Positions 52,201 through 61,039 of a stretch of 64,000 nt of DNA are shown here, piece after piece. Below the pieces are notes generated by a model. The model saw only the letters and a list, made by a program, of their open reading frames with translations, did no database searches and was not told the DNA's origin. Made by a program: the position numbers and the translations under genes. Source of the DNA: UMGS1590 sp963558655 (GTDB lineage Bacteria > Bacillota > Peptococcia > Peptococcales > Peptococcaceae); assembly GCA_963558655.1 (NCBI GenBank), contig CAUWHJ010000002.1, positions 62,001 through 126,000 of the forward strand, written 5' to 3'. Numbering within the stretch: position 1 is the stretch's first letter; every line of letters begins with the position of its first letter.

Positions 52201-52776
52201 ATGGAACAACTCAAGCAACGCATACTAGAAGATGGGGTCGTGAAGCCTGGCAATGTGCTCAAAGTAGACAGCTTTTTGAACCATCAGATTGATGTCGCTT
52301 TAATCAACACCCTTGGCGCAGAATTTGCACGTCGCTTCGCCGGCACACCAATCAACAAAATACTTACCATCGAAGCATCAGGCATTGGCATTGCCTGTAT
52401 CACCGCTCAATATTTTGCAAATGCACCAGTGGTTTTTGCCAAAAAGAGCAAAACCCTCAATCTCGACGGCGACCTCTATCATGCGCGTGTAGAATCCTTC
52501 ACCCATCAAACGGTCAACGATGTTGTGGTCAGTAAAAAATTTCTCGCGCCTGGCGACCATGTGCTTATCATAGATGATTTTCTCGCCAACGGCTGTGCGC
52601 TTGAAGGGTTGATCGACATCATCGCACAAGCCGGCGCCACCTTAGCCGGTTGCGGTATTGTTATCGAAAAAGGATTCCAAGGCGGGGGTGACCGTTTACG
52701 TGAACGCGGTATCCGTGTCGAATCCCTGGCGATTATCGAAAGCATGTCAAACAACAGCCTCACCTTCCGCAACTAA
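52201..52776 (+). CDS. xpt: Xanthine phosphoribosyltransferase
   Basis: 191 residues. Converts xanthine to XMP with PRPP. Xpt features: GVVKPGNVLKVDSFLNHQID, TIEASGIGIA, and the PRPP loop VLIIDDFLANGCALEGL, with AGCGIVIEKGFQGGG. GGGAGG is before the ATG at 52201; upstream codons are not needed. No purine riboswitch is visible in the short leader, unlike B. subtilis xpt. Single-gene unit with its own terminator. Confidence 0.93.
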   Translation: MEQLKQRILEDGVVKPGNVLKVDSFLNHQIDVALINTLGAEFARRFAGTPINKILTIEASGIGIACITAQYFANAPVVFAKKSKTLNLDGDLYHARVESFTHQTVNDVVVSKKFLAPGDHVLIIDDFLANGCALEGLIDIIAQAGATLAGCGIVIEKGFQGGGDRLRERGIRVESLAIIESMSNNSLTFRN

Positions 52777-52816
52777 TATGCTGTACAAAAACCCAGTATA
52801 TAGAGCAATTCTACAA

Positions 52817-52864
52817 AAAGAAAGCCGTGACGGTGAACTTTACATCACCATCACGGCTTTCTTT
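52817..52864 (+). terminator. Terminator after xpt
   Basis: Stem of 20 bp with one mismatch (52817-52836 with 52845-52864), ending in TTTCTTT. It lies 40 bases after the xpt stop and may also serve the convergent small gene. Confidence 0.8.
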
Positions 52865-52962
52865 GTTTCCAGAGACCACAACCGTGTCCTACATAATATC
52901 AAACATTATCCTCACACCAATGCCTTCTAGCGACAAACAGAATGTTCTCAATACGATGCACG

Positions 52963-53127
52963 TTATTTGCCTGCACTATTCCCCATTTTTTGACAAACCG
53001 CTGCCAGAGTAGCAATGCCACAAGGAACAAAAACCAATGCTAATTGCCCTGTTACCATCAAAAAAACAACGATGATGAGCGCAATGAATGCAAGTACTTT
53101 AGATAGCCTTCTAAAATAACTATTCAT
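52963..53127 (-). CDS. Small membrane protein (54 aa)
   Basis: A 54-codon frame beginning MNSYFRRLSKVLAF, with one long hydrophobic stretch (VLAFIALIIVVFLMVTGQ and on to LALVFVPCGIATLAA), probably two helices, and a short polar tail. AAAGGAGGG is 6 nt upstream of the ATG, a strong ribosome site. No family recognised. It stands alone on the minus strand between xpt and the sensory hydrogenase operon. The 178 bases upstream hold no other gene. Confidence 0.65.
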   Translation of the reverse strand: MNSYFRRLSKVLAFIALIIVVFLMVTGQLALVFVPCGIATLAAVCQKMGNSAGK

Positions 53128-53305
53128 AAATTTCCCTCCTTTATCTCTAAAAACTTAGCATTGTTGTCGTCAATCATATCATTGTGACCTTGTTTAACTT
53201 TCTATTGCAAACCGTGGTTATCAATAAAACAGGCACTTCGTAATGGATTATAGTTAGCTTTAGATGCGCTCGTTTACCGCAAAAACACCTTTCTAATGTC
53301 AACGC

Positions 53306-54448
53306 TTAATCATAGCGCACAATCTCAACAATTTTACCAATGCTCCGCAGCTTGTTTGCCAGTTTTTCAACAATCACATCACGCAAATCAAGGTCGAGCG
53401 GCATATCATCTTTCATCGCTATGTTGGTCGCCATTCCCTGCAAGAAAACAATGCGGTCGCTTTCAAGAATTTTTTCAAGAAGCTGGGTTGCACCATCTTC
53501 ACTTTGCGGCAGCTCTTGATTGTCGAGCAAGTGTTTCACTGCCGATAGGGTGATGATCCCTTCTGTGACCAGATCCACGCCTTCAATACGAGAGGTTGGC
53601 GGGATTTTTTTATTCACATATTTGAAATCGGAAAGAATTTTCTTTCCGGTTTCGCGCGCATAAATCTGCGCTGTGGTGCCCCCACAGATAACATGCGTTC
53701 CCGGTGTTGCTTCAAAACGCGACACCATGCGTGCATCGTCAGCAGGATTAACCGGCGGTCCGGTCATAATCACCATGTTTTGTTCTTCTTTCAGGCGCAC
53801 AACCACCGCCGTGGTATCGTCGCCAGGCTCGCCCATGTAGTAGCTTTTACAAATGTTGACAATCTTCCAGGCAATGCTCTGCACATTGTCGTCTAAATCG
53901 CAAAAACGTTGCAGTGTATCAATGAGACCATCGGTTCCCAGCCCAAATGGCAGCATTTCGCCTAGCCCAGCCTGCACAACACCATCACTGACAATGACGA
54001 TGGTTTCACCAGCTTCTAAGCGAAAGCTGGTTTCATGAATGGTTTTTCCGTTGGCATCGGTAGGATTGGTTTCAATGGCGGAAATTTCTTTGTCTTTCGT
54101 AATGCGAACCATCGGACAGCCATCAAAATCAACCATATACACCACGCCGTTGTTGTACAAACGCAAGATGGAAAATGTAGAATACGCCACGCCACGCTCC
54201 GAACAGGTGGGAAGTGTGTTGACAAGGGTATCCACCACGTCTTCGATAGGCACGTCCGCGGCAATCATCTTGGCACAGATTTTAGCGGTAAGCGAGCTCA
54301 AAATGTTGGCCTTTACCCCGCTGCCCAAACCATCAGAGAGCACGATAACTGTTTCATCGGCATTACGAACAATTTCTACATTGTCACCGCACAATTCTTC
54401 GCCGACGTGCTTGAGTTGTGCAATGCCAACTTCACCGATAATAGCCAT
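53306..54448 (-). CDS. SpoIIE-type (PP2C-like) serine phosphatase
   Basis: 380 residues. The N-terminal PPM/SpoIIE domain (about 1-225) has CGDNVEIV, VLSDGLGSGVKAN, YMVDFDGCPM, IVSDGVVQAGLG and EPGDDTTAVVVRL, so metal-binding aspartates are intact. The C-terminal part (about 230-380) is a separate domain with VICGGTTAQIYARETG, found with this phosphatase in hydrogenase loci. The ATG follows the sensory hydrogenase stop by one base. It is the probable output of that sensor, dephosphorylating an unknown target. Confidence 0.86.
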   Translation of the reverse strand: MAIIGEVGIAQLKHVGEELCGDNVEIVRNADETVIVLSDGLGSGVKANILSSLTAKICAKMIAADVPIEDVVDTLVNTLPTCSERGVAYSTFSILRLYNNGVVYMVDFDGCPMVRITKDKEISAIETNPTDANGKTIHETSFRLEAGETIVIVSDGVVQAGLGEMLPFGLGTDGLIDTLQRFCDLDDNVQSIAWKIVNICKSYYMGEPGDDTTAVVVRLKEEQNMVIMTGPPVNPADDARMVSRFEATPGTHVICGGTTAQIYARETGKKILSDFKYVNKKIPPTSRIEGVDLVTEGIITLSAVKHLLDNQELPQSEDGATQLLEKILESDRIVFLQGMATNIAMKDDMPLDLDLRDVIVEKLANKLRSIGKIVEIVRYD

Positions 54449-54449
54449 C

Positions 54450-56153
54450 TTAGGTCAACTCCTTCTCGCGCTCAAATTCCTGAATCAATTTAAGCAGTGT
54501 AATCTTGGTTGCCGCGGTGGTTTCACCGAGACGATTGGCAATTTCCTGAGCGGTACGCATTTGATCGTCGATGACCTGATTGGCATTCACCAAAAGCTCT
54601 CGCTTAACCTGATTGAACTGTTCACGCTGCTTTTCACTGTCGGTAATATCCACAATGAAGGCCACATAGCGCCCACTGTCAAGCGGCTGAATGGTTTGCT
54701 GTGTCCAGATGCCCAAATCTTTGAAAGCAATTTTCACATTGCGTACAATTTCACCTTTTTCTACGGTTTTACGCATATAGCGCACATCTACATAATCGGA
54801 CAGCTTTTGCCCTTCTTCCAGATGATAAGGGCCAAACATTTTCATGATATATGGATTCATCTGCAAAATGGTGTAGTCTTTATCAAAGACCAGCAAACCG
54901 CTTTCAATGTTATTGACCACAGAATTGGCAAAGGATTCCGCTTTTGCTTTAAGGTAACTGATGCACATATCACGAGTAGCTTCCCCACGCACCACCGCCG
55001 CACTTTTTGCATAGCAGGTGTCATAGCCGCAGGCGCCGCAGTTGAGCGGTTTGGCATCAGTATCATTAAAGCAGGCGTCCATTTCCTTACGCACCTGCTC
55101 GCCATCTGGCTTCTTCGCTTCATACTTACGTGCTTCAAAAGAAGTCTCAATAATTGGTACGCTCAACTGGAAGGTTGGCAAATACACACGGTCCCCATTA
55201 TATTGTTTAATCTGCAAACAACGGCCAAAAACGCTGTCTGGGTGCATAATGTCTACACTTGTCACACAGCCGCTGCTGCAAGCCATCAACTCAAGGAACT
55301 GCACTTCATCACAAAGCCCCTGGTTGCGTTTTTTCAAAATGTCAATGCACGCATCCAGTCCGGAATACCATTCGATGGCATTGCGATCGACCACATCATC
55401 ATCAATCAACCGCGACGAAAGATTGCCCACCACAGAAAAAGCATAGCCACCTACATATTCCATATAAAAAGGCTTTTCTGCCTCTTCATAATTGCGTACA
55501 ACAGGATTATAACGAATGATGCGTTCCAATTCGGAAAGCGTAATCAGATAATCAATGTCCTCATCGTTTTGGCGATTATAAAATTCTGCCGGACAAGACG
55601 CAGCGTGTACCACCATATGATCAGGGAAACGTTTCTTGAGATCCTTGGCGTGTAAAGAAGCCAAACTTGTAAGCGGCAACAAGTTCTCGATCCATTCCGG
55701 AAAATGCTGTTCAACAAGATTGACAATCACAGGGCAATGGCTGGACAACACCAGTTTGTCGCTGCCACGCACATACCCCTCCACCTCATGAATCACATCT
55801 TCTTCCAGAACGTCCATTTCTTCAATGTAATCAAAACCCACATTATAGGCTTTCTGCGCCATCTGATTCATTGGCATCTTGAGCGCCAGTAATCCCATTT
55901 CGCCCACACTCAGCACCAATGGTTTACCTTCATTCAAGGCACGCACGACAAAATCCATGTCACTGATAATGCGTTTGGTCTTTTGTGGACATTCGCGAAT
56001 ACACTCTCCACATACTACACAAGATTCGGTAATGATGCGCGCGCGACCTGAAGAAAATTCGATGGCATCTAAGGGACATTTTCGTAAACAGCGGTAGCAG
56101 TCCAAACAGTTTGAATTATCCTTATTAACAATAGGAAACGGAAAATGTTTCAT
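54450..56153 (-). CDS. Sensory [FeFe]-hydrogenase-like protein (group C type) with PAS domain
   Basis: 567 residues. N-terminal ferredoxin domain with CLDCYRCLRKCP and CVVCGECIRECP; an H-cluster-type domain (about 75-345) in which the four cluster cysteines are kept (C140 in SSHCP, C187 in AASCPAEF, C292 and C296 in MACSSGC) while the proton-relay Cys next to C140 is His and the Lys after C187 is Glu; a further Fe-S motif CGACGYDTC (372-380); a PAS domain (about 405-515) and a coiled tail. This domain order and the adjacent phosphatase gene match H2-sensing group C hydrogenases. Overlaps the upstream gene by 4 bp. Confidence 0.88.
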   Translation of the reverse strand: MKHFPFPIVNKDNSNCLDCYRCLRKCPLDAIEFSSGRARIITESCVVCGECIRECPQKTKRIISDMDFVVRALNEGKPLVLSVGEMGLLALKMPMNQMAQKAYNVGFDYIEEMDVLEEDVIHEVEGYVRGSDKLVLSSHCPVIVNLVEQHFPEWIENLLPLTSLASLHAKDLKKRFPDHMVVHAASCPAEFYNRQNDEDIDYLITLSELERIIRYNPVVRNYEEAEKPFYMEYVGGYAFSVVGNLSSRLIDDDVVDRNAIEWYSGLDACIDILKKRNQGLCDEVQFLELMACSSGCVTSVDIMHPDSVFGRCLQIKQYNGDRVYLPTFQLSVPIIETSFEARKYEAKKPDGEQVRKEMDACFNDTDAKPLNCGACGYDTCYAKSAAVVRGEATRDMCISYLKAKAESFANSVVNNIESGLLVFDKDYTILQMNPYIMKMFGPYHLEEGQKLSDYVDVRYMRKTVEKGEIVRNVKIAFKDLGIWTQQTIQPLDSGRYVAFIVDITDSEKQREQFNQVKRELLVNANQVIDDQMRTAQEIANRLGETTAATKITLLKLIQEFEREKELT

Positions 56154-56398
56154 TGCTCCACCCCCAATGCAATATCCACCAAATGTGGCACTTCTTCAGG
56201 CGTCACATGGCCATAGGTAACGTTGTTCACTTCCACATTGATGCCTTCAAGGCAACGTTTTTTGCAGAAGCAACCCATAAGGCTGACCTCGTTTTCCACC
56301 CCTCGTTTTTGAAGTTCTTGCTGAAACGCCTGCACAAGATCCGGTGCGCCTTTAATATGGCAAGCGCTGCCCATGCAAATTTTAATTTCACTAGACAT
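56150..56398 (-). CDS. Thioredoxin-like [2Fe-2S] protein
   Basis: 82 residues of the NuoE C-terminal/ferredoxin fold. Cluster ligands are C8 and C13 (CMGSACHIKG) and C43 and C49 region (GCFCKKRC); one extra cysteine lies between. YGHVTPEEV near the end matches NuoE-like proteins. It heads the sensory operon and probably delivers or removes electrons at the sensory hydrogenase. GGGTGAG-type site before the ATG; the stop overlaps the next start. Confidence 0.85.
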   Translation of the reverse strand: MSSEIKICMGSACHIKGAPDLVQAFQQELQKRGVENEVSLMGCFCKKRCLEGINVEVNNVTYGHVTPEEVPHLVDIALGVEQ

Positions 56399-56626
56399 AA
56401 TTACTCACCCTTCTACGTCAGAACATCATAATCTTCTCTGCGTTCGCTGTTAGTCATCACGCAAAAGCCGCCGCAGTTGTTGTTTTCTATATTTTACCAT
56501 AATTCTGCCAGCTATTCCGTCATTAAATGTCATTTTTCAGCATTATTTTCAGAAAAAATTGCCATTTTTTGCCTACCACTGTTCGCCGCCAATTTTTGCA
56601 AAAAGATACCAGCATTGTCCAACGGC

Positions 56627-56659
56627 AAAAAAATTTGGGAGCCGCTAAAAGCGACTCCC
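56627..56659 (-). terminator. Terminator after hydA
   Basis: 10-bp stem GGGAGCCGCT with AGCGACTCCC (one mismatch; G-U in RNA), 56637-56659, followed by AAATTTTTTT on the minus strand, 19 bases after the hydA stop. The remaining 230 bases to the sensory operon hold no gene; its promoter must lie there but I cannot fix it. Confidence 0.8.
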
Positions 56660-56677
56660 CTGAGACAGGTGTGCCTA

Positions 56678-58438
56678 TTAGAATTTGTCCTGAGCCATAT
56701 AGTGGGTATGGAGCTGATGATGTGCCAGCTCACTACCCGGTTCGCCGTAATAGTCACGATACAGTGCAAGTACGGACTGGTTTTCATGCGATTTACGCAA
56801 AGGCATATTCTTGTCGATTTCATAAATGGCTTTCATTCTCTTGAGGAGAACTTGTTCATCGCCATGATGATATGGCTGACCAGCGCCACCGATGCAGCCA
56901 CCCTTGCAAGCCATGACTTCAATAGCATGATAGCCATTAGGATTGCCGGCGCGCACTTCGTCCATGAGCACTTTAGCATTGCCAAGACCATGTGCCACAG
57001 CAATTTTCAGCGGAATACCGTCCACATCAATGGTAGCAACACGAATGCCTTCAAAACCGCGGAGTTCTTCAAAATCAAGTTTTGGCAGAGGTTTGCCCGT
57101 CTGCAATTCATAAGCGGTACGCACAGCAGCTTCGATAACGCCGCCGGTGGAACCGAAAATAACAGCCGCCCCTGTGGATTCGCCAAGTGGATCGTCAAAT
57201 TCTGATTCAGGCAGTTCTGCCAGATTGATATCTTTCAGTTTAATCAAGCGTGCCAATTCACGGGTTGACAATACAATGTCAACATCAGGATTGCCATCAA
57301 CAGAAAATTCCGGACGTGTTGCTTCTGTCTTTTTCGCCAAGCAAGGCATGACAGAAACCATAACAAGTTTTTCACGAGGAACACCCAGTTTTTCTGCCAG
57401 GTAATTCTTCACAACCGCACCAAACATCTGCTGCGGCGATTTTGCCGTTGATGGATATTGCAGCAAATCAGAGTACTGCGTTTCATAGAAGTTCGCCCAG
57501 GCAGGGCAGCAAGACGTCATGATTGGCAGTGGGCCTTCTTCACCATTAAGGTAACGGCGCAAACGTTGTAAAAGTTCCGTGCCTTCTTCCATAATGGTTA
57601 AGTCGGCGCTGAAGTCGGTATCATAAACATGATCAAAGCCAATCATACGCAGTGCGGTTACCATCTTACCGGTGGCAATGGAACCAGCTTCCATACCGAA
57701 AGGTTCGCCGATAGCCACACGAACAGATGGCGCTGTCTGAACAACAACCACTTTTTCCGGATCAGCAATGGCATCAATAACGTCCCAAGTAGCATCTTTC
57801 TGAACGAGAGCACCAGTAGGGCAGACTGCCACGCACTGACCGCAATGGGTGCAGCGTGTTTCCAAAAGTGGAGATTCAAACGCAGGCATAACCACAGCAT
57901 CAAAACCACGTCCCACAGCGGAAAGAGCACCAACCTTCTGCACTTCATTACACATCGTTTCGCAACGACGGCACATGATGCACTTGTTCATATCACGTAC
58001 AAGAGAATTGGTTTTGTCTAATTTATAAGTAGACTGGGATTTACCAGTGATACGCACTTCATCAATATCCAAGCGCGCTGCCACTTCCTGCAATTCGCAA
58101 TCGCCATTCTTTAAGCACGTCAAGCAGGATTTTGGGTGGTCGGAAATCAAGAGTTCCACAACCGTGCGACGTGCTTGCAGCACGCGTGCAGAATTGGTGA
58201 TTACTTCCATACCAGGAGAAACCGGTGTTGCACAAGATGGCATCAAAGCACGTTTGCCTTTGACTTCTACAACGCAGACACGGCAGGATGCTGGGTGATT
58301 GTCCATTTCTGTGCCATGTAGATTCATATGGCAGAGAGTAGGAATCCAAATGTCAAGTTTTTTTGCGGCATCAAGAATGGTACTGCCCGCAGGGACAGTG
58401 ACTTCGCGGCCGTTAATGGTTAAAGTTACTTCGCTCAT
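56678..58438 (-). CDS. hydA: [FeFe]-hydrogenase catalytic subunit HydA
   Basis: 586 residues. Clusters in order: [2Fe-2S] C36, C52, C55, C69; His-Cys3 [4Fe-4S] H101, C105, C108, C114; two [4Fe-4S] (C153-C163 and C196-C206); then H-cluster motifs TSCCPAW (C310, C311), MPCLAKK (C366) and EVMACKGGCIGG (C511, C515), all canonical, so an active H2-forming/oxidising site. The operon partners HydB, HydD and HydC make this a trimeric or tetrameric NAD(P)-linked enzyme of group A3 type, probably bifurcating electrons between ferredoxin and NADH. Confidence 0.95.
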   Translation of the reverse strand: MSEVTLTINGREVTVPAGSTILDAAKKLDIWIPTLCHMNLHGTEMDNHPASCRVCVVEVKGKRALMPSCATPVSPGMEVITNSARVLQARRTVVELLISDHPKSCLTCLKNGDCELQEVAARLDIDEVRITGKSQSTYKLDKTNSLVRDMNKCIMCRRCETMCNEVQKVGALSAVGRGFDAVVMPAFESPLLETRCTHCGQCVAVCPTGALVQKDATWDVIDAIADPEKVVVVQTAPSVRVAIGEPFGMEAGSIATGKMVTALRMIGFDHVYDTDFSADLTIMEEGTELLQRLRRYLNGEEGPLPIMTSCCPAWANFYETQYSDLLQYPSTAKSPQQMFGAVVKNYLAEKLGVPREKLVMVSVMPCLAKKTEATRPEFSVDGNPDVDIVLSTRELARLIKLKDINLAELPESEFDDPLGESTGAAVIFGSTGGVIEAAVRTAYELQTGKPLPKLDFEELRGFEGIRVATIDVDGIPLKIAVAHGLGNAKVLMDEVRAGNPNGYHAIEVMACKGGCIGGAGQPYHHGDEQVLLKRMKAIYEIDKNMPLRKSHENQSVLALYRDYYGEPGSELAHHQLHTHYMAQDKF

Positions 58439-58462
58439 ACTTCTCTTCTCCTCCTATCTCTC

Positions 58463-59938
58463 TTACCCAATGGTGATAGCACCAAAGTTACATTTTTCAA
58501 TGCAGGTGCCACACTTGATGCACTTGCTCTGATCGATGGTAAATGGGGAGCGCAAAACGCCATTGATGGCATCGGCTGGGCAGTTGCGCGCACAGAGAGA
58601 GCAACCAGCGCAACGGGTTGGGTCAATCTGGTAACGGGTCATCTTACGGCAAGTACCCGTTGGGCAACGTTTGTCAACAACGTGTGCAACGTATTCATCC
58701 CAGAAGTTTTCCATGGTGGAAAGAACAGGGTTTGGCGCAGATTGGCCCAATGCACACAGTGCTGTATCTTTCATGGTGTTGCAAATGCGACGCAATTCGT
58801 CGATATGTTCCATTTTGCCACGCCCATCGGTAATCATATTCAACAGTTCGGAAATGCGACGGGTACCAATGCGGCAAGGGGTGCAGCGACCGCAGGATTC
58901 TTCTTCTGAGAAGTGCAGATAGTACTTCGCAATAGAAACCATGCAGTCATCTTCGTCCATGACAATCATACCGCCAGACCCCATCATGGAACCGATGGAA
59001 ACAAGGTTATCATAATCAATAGGTAAATCAAGATATTTTTCTGCAATGCAGCCACCTGATGGACCACCCGTCTGAACGGCTTTGAATTTCTTACCGCCCT
59101 TAATGCCGCCACCGATGTCATAAATGATTTCTCGCAAAGTGGTTCCCATTGGCACTTCAACAAGACCAACGTTGTTGACCTTACCAGCAAGAGCAAATAC
59201 TTTCGTGCCTTTGCTCTTTTCGGTACCAATGCTGGAGAACCATTCTGCCCCTTTGTTGATGATGGTTGGAATGTTGGCAAAGGTTTCTACGTTGTTCACA
59301 TTGCTTGGTTTCCCCATAAAGCCACATTCTGCTGGATATGGTGGTTTGGTAGATGGTTCGCCACGTTTCCCTTCCATCGAATGAAGAAGTGCGGTTTCTT
59401 CACCACAAACAAAAGCACCGGCACCAAGCGTAATTTCAATATTAAAATCGAAACCAGTTCCCAGAATGTTTTTACCAAGCAAGCCATATTCAGTGGCTTG
59501 TGCAATGGCGTTTTCCAGACGATTAACCGCTAATGGATATTCGGCACGAATATAGATGCGCCCTTCATGTGCACCAATCGCATACCCGCAAATAGCCATT
59601 GCTTCTAAAACGGTATGTGGATCCCCTTCAAGAATGGAGCGATCCATGAATGCGCCTGGGTCCCCTTCATCGGCATTACAGATAACATATTTTACATCGG
59701 CATGGTTACCGGCAGCGATCTGCCATTTTTTCCCTGTTGGAAAACCGGCACCACCGCGACCACGCAAACCGGAATCAATCACTTCCTGAACGACCTCTTC
59801 CGGAGTCATTTCAGTCAAAGCACGCCCCAGTGCCATATACGCATCGTGGGCAATGCAGTCGTCAATGTCGCGAGGATTAACGACACCGCAGTTTTTAAGA
59901 GCAATACGCAGCTGCTGAACAGGCTTTTTCGTTTCCAT
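58463..59938 (-). CDS. hydB: NuoF-like flavoprotein subunit HydB
   Basis: 491 residues. The FMN/NAD-binding NuoF domain is clear: SGLRGRGGAGFPTGKKW, CNADEGDPGAFMDRSILEGD, then GAYVCGEE-like GAGAFVCGEETALL. The [4Fe-4S] motif ESCGRCTPCRIGT follows near 350, and the C-terminus adds two ferredoxin clusters (CAGCSLCARNCP, CIKCGTCIEKCNFG). The N-terminal thioredoxin-like [2Fe-2S] domain found in many HydB proteins is absent and is instead the separate gene at 59954-60331. It supplies the NAD(H) site. AGGAGGAGG precedes the ATG. Confidence 0.94.
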   Translation of the reverse strand: METKKPVQQLRIALKNCGVVNPRDIDDCIAHDAYMALGRALTEMTPEEVVQEVIDSGLRGRGGAGFPTGKKWQIAAGNHADVKYVICNADEGDPGAFMDRSILEGDPHTVLEAMAICGYAIGAHEGRIYIRAEYPLAVNRLENAIAQATEYGLLGKNILGTGFDFNIEITLGAGAFVCGEETALLHSMEGKRGEPSTKPPYPAECGFMGKPSNVNNVETFANIPTIINKGAEWFSSIGTEKSKGTKVFALAGKVNNVGLVEVPMGTTLREIIYDIGGGIKGGKKFKAVQTGGPSGGCIAEKYLDLPIDYDNLVSIGSMMGSGGMIVMDEDDCMVSIAKYYLHFSEEESCGRCTPCRIGTRRISELLNMITDGRGKMEHIDELRRICNTMKDTALCALGQSAPNPVLSTMENFWDEYVAHVVDKRCPTGTCRKMTRYQIDPTRCAGCSLCARNCPADAINGVLRSPFTIDQSKCIKCGTCIEKCNFGAITIG

Positions 59939-59953
59939 AGTGTGACCTCCTCC

Positions 59954-60331
59954 TTACGCATTCACGTGACAGGTTGTGATGCGTGCGTCAACAGGTTCCT
60001 GCTTCATCACATACTGCTCAATGATGTCACGTGCAATCTTTTTATCGACGTAGCCAAACATCACTGGATCAACAGAAATGCCTGCTACTTCTACGGTAGG
60101 TTCTGCATAGCAATAGCCCATGCAACCGGTTGCTTTCAATACTACATTGTCAAGGCCGTTTTCTTCAATGGCAGCTTCGATGGCGTCCAGCACGTCTTTA
60201 GCACCAGTTGCAATCGCACAGGTCCCCATGGCCACGCGAACTTCAACGGGATGTTTCTGTTCATCGTGTGCTTTCTGAAGGGCTTCATGTTTTGCCTTCA
60301 GTGCTTCATACGAATTCAAACGTTCACTCAT
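59954..60331 (-). CDS. Stand-alone thioredoxin-like [2Fe-2S] subunit (HydD position)
   Basis: 125 residues with an N-terminal helix (EALKAKHEALQKAHDE) and a thioredoxin-like ferredoxin fold: VRVAMGTCAIATGAKDV, then KATGCMGYCYAEPTVEV. The cysteines C-x4-A instead of C-x4-C in the first motif leave only one ligand there, so cluster binding may differ; the second pair GCMGYC is intact and an extra cysteine lies in TTCHVNA. It corresponds to the N-terminal domain normally fused to HydB/NuoF. The start overlaps the HydC stop. GGAGG is 7 nt before the ATG at 60331. Confidence 0.82.
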   Translation of the reverse strand: MSERLNSYEALKAKHEALQKAHDEQKHPVEVRVAMGTCAIATGAKDVLDAIEAAIEENGLDNVVLKATGCMGYCYAEPTVEVAGISVDPVMFGYVDKKIARDIIEQYVMKQEPVDARITTCHVNA

Positions 60332-60825
60332 CATACATCCTCCTCTTCAATGTAGTAACTCTGGATGATTTCTTTGACCTTATCACGAGTAACATGACCG
60401 TAAACCTGGCCATCAATCGAAATAACCGGTGCCAGACTGCAAGCGCCGAGGCAATGAACCTGCTCAAGCGTAAACATACCATCGTCTGTCATCTGACCAA
60501 TTTCCACACCCAGTTCTTCCTTAACCACATCAAGAATACGTTCTCCGCCTTTAACAAAGCAGGCTGTTCCCATACATACGGAAATAGTATGACGACCTCT
60601 TGGCTTCATTGTGAAGAAAGAATAGAAGGTAACGACACCATAGACTTTTGCGGCAGGCACGCCGGTTTTTTCAGCAACGTAAAGTTGCACTTCTTTTGGC
60701 AGATAACCAAATAAACCTTGAGCGCGATGGAGAATCATAATCAAATGACTTGGCTTATCCTCAAAGGATTCAATGTAGGCATCAAGCTCATTTAATTTGT
60801 TTCTGTCTAACATTTCGTAATTCAT
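60331..60825 (-). CDS. hydC: NuoE-like [2Fe-2S] subunit HydC
   Basis: 164 residues. N-terminal helical bundle (HLIMILHRAQGLFGYLPKEV, then KVYGVVTFYSFF) and a thioredoxin-like [2Fe-2S] domain with CMGTACFVKGG and CLGACSLAPVISI, the four ligand cysteines of NuoE. It passes electrons in the NAD-linked hydrogenase. AAGGGG is before the ATG. First gene of the hydC-hydD-hydB-hydA operon. Confidence 0.94.
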   Translation of the reverse strand: MNYEMLDRNKLNELDAYIESFEDKPSHLIMILHRAQGLFGYLPKEVQLYVAEKTGVPAAKVYGVVTFYSFFTMKPRGRHTISVCMGTACFVKGGERILDVVKEELGVEIGQMTDDGMFTLEQVHCLGACSLAPVISIDGQVYGHVTRDKVKEIIQSYYIEEEDV

Positions 60826-60858
60826 TGTAACACCCCTTAAATGTGTGCAATTCGAGTC

Positions 60859-60878
60859 ACTGTTCTATCGATAACAGT
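60859..60878. promoter_or_regulatory. Dyad in the hydrogenase operon leader
   Basis: ACTGTT-N8-AACAGT inverted repeat with ATCGAT at its centre, about 35 bases upstream of the hydC start and downstream of the likely -10. It could be an operator or a short RNA hairpin. It does not match a Rex site. Confidence 0.35.
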
Positions 60879-60913
60879 CGTTTTAACTCTAGCTTCTAAA
60901 CATCTTACTTTGT

Positions 60914-60919
60914 ATTATA
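60914..60919 (-). promoter_or_regulatory. -10 element of the hydrogenase operon
   Basis: Perfect TATAAT on the minus strand, about 90 bases before the hydC start. No good -35 is visible at normal spacing (TTCCGA with 18 bp is the best), suggesting help from an activator. Confidence 0.4.
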
Positions 60920-61039
60920 CAATACAGCCAAAATTTTCGGAACATTTTTATTTTCGGTATTTTTTAGAAGATTTTATTGAATCTTTTCGTTTTTTCTAAT
61001 ACAATAGTTGGTTACTATGATTAGTCGTAAAATACTTAA

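Noticed and set aside
53306..54448. SpoIIE proper, implying sporulation
   Set aside because: The phosphatase fold is SpoIIE-type but the protein lacks the ten-helix membrane domain of SpoIIE and is coupled to a hydrogenase sensor.
54039..55655. 538-codon open frame on the plus strand opposite the sensory hydrogenase and phosphatase genes
   Set aside because: It is antisense to two well-supported genes, lacks domain features and a ribosome site, and its length is explained by the codon bias of the opposite strand.
60859..60878. Rex (NADH-sensing) operator upstream of hydC
   Set aside because: The dyad ACTGTT-N8-AACAGT does not match the TTGTGAA-type Rex consensus.
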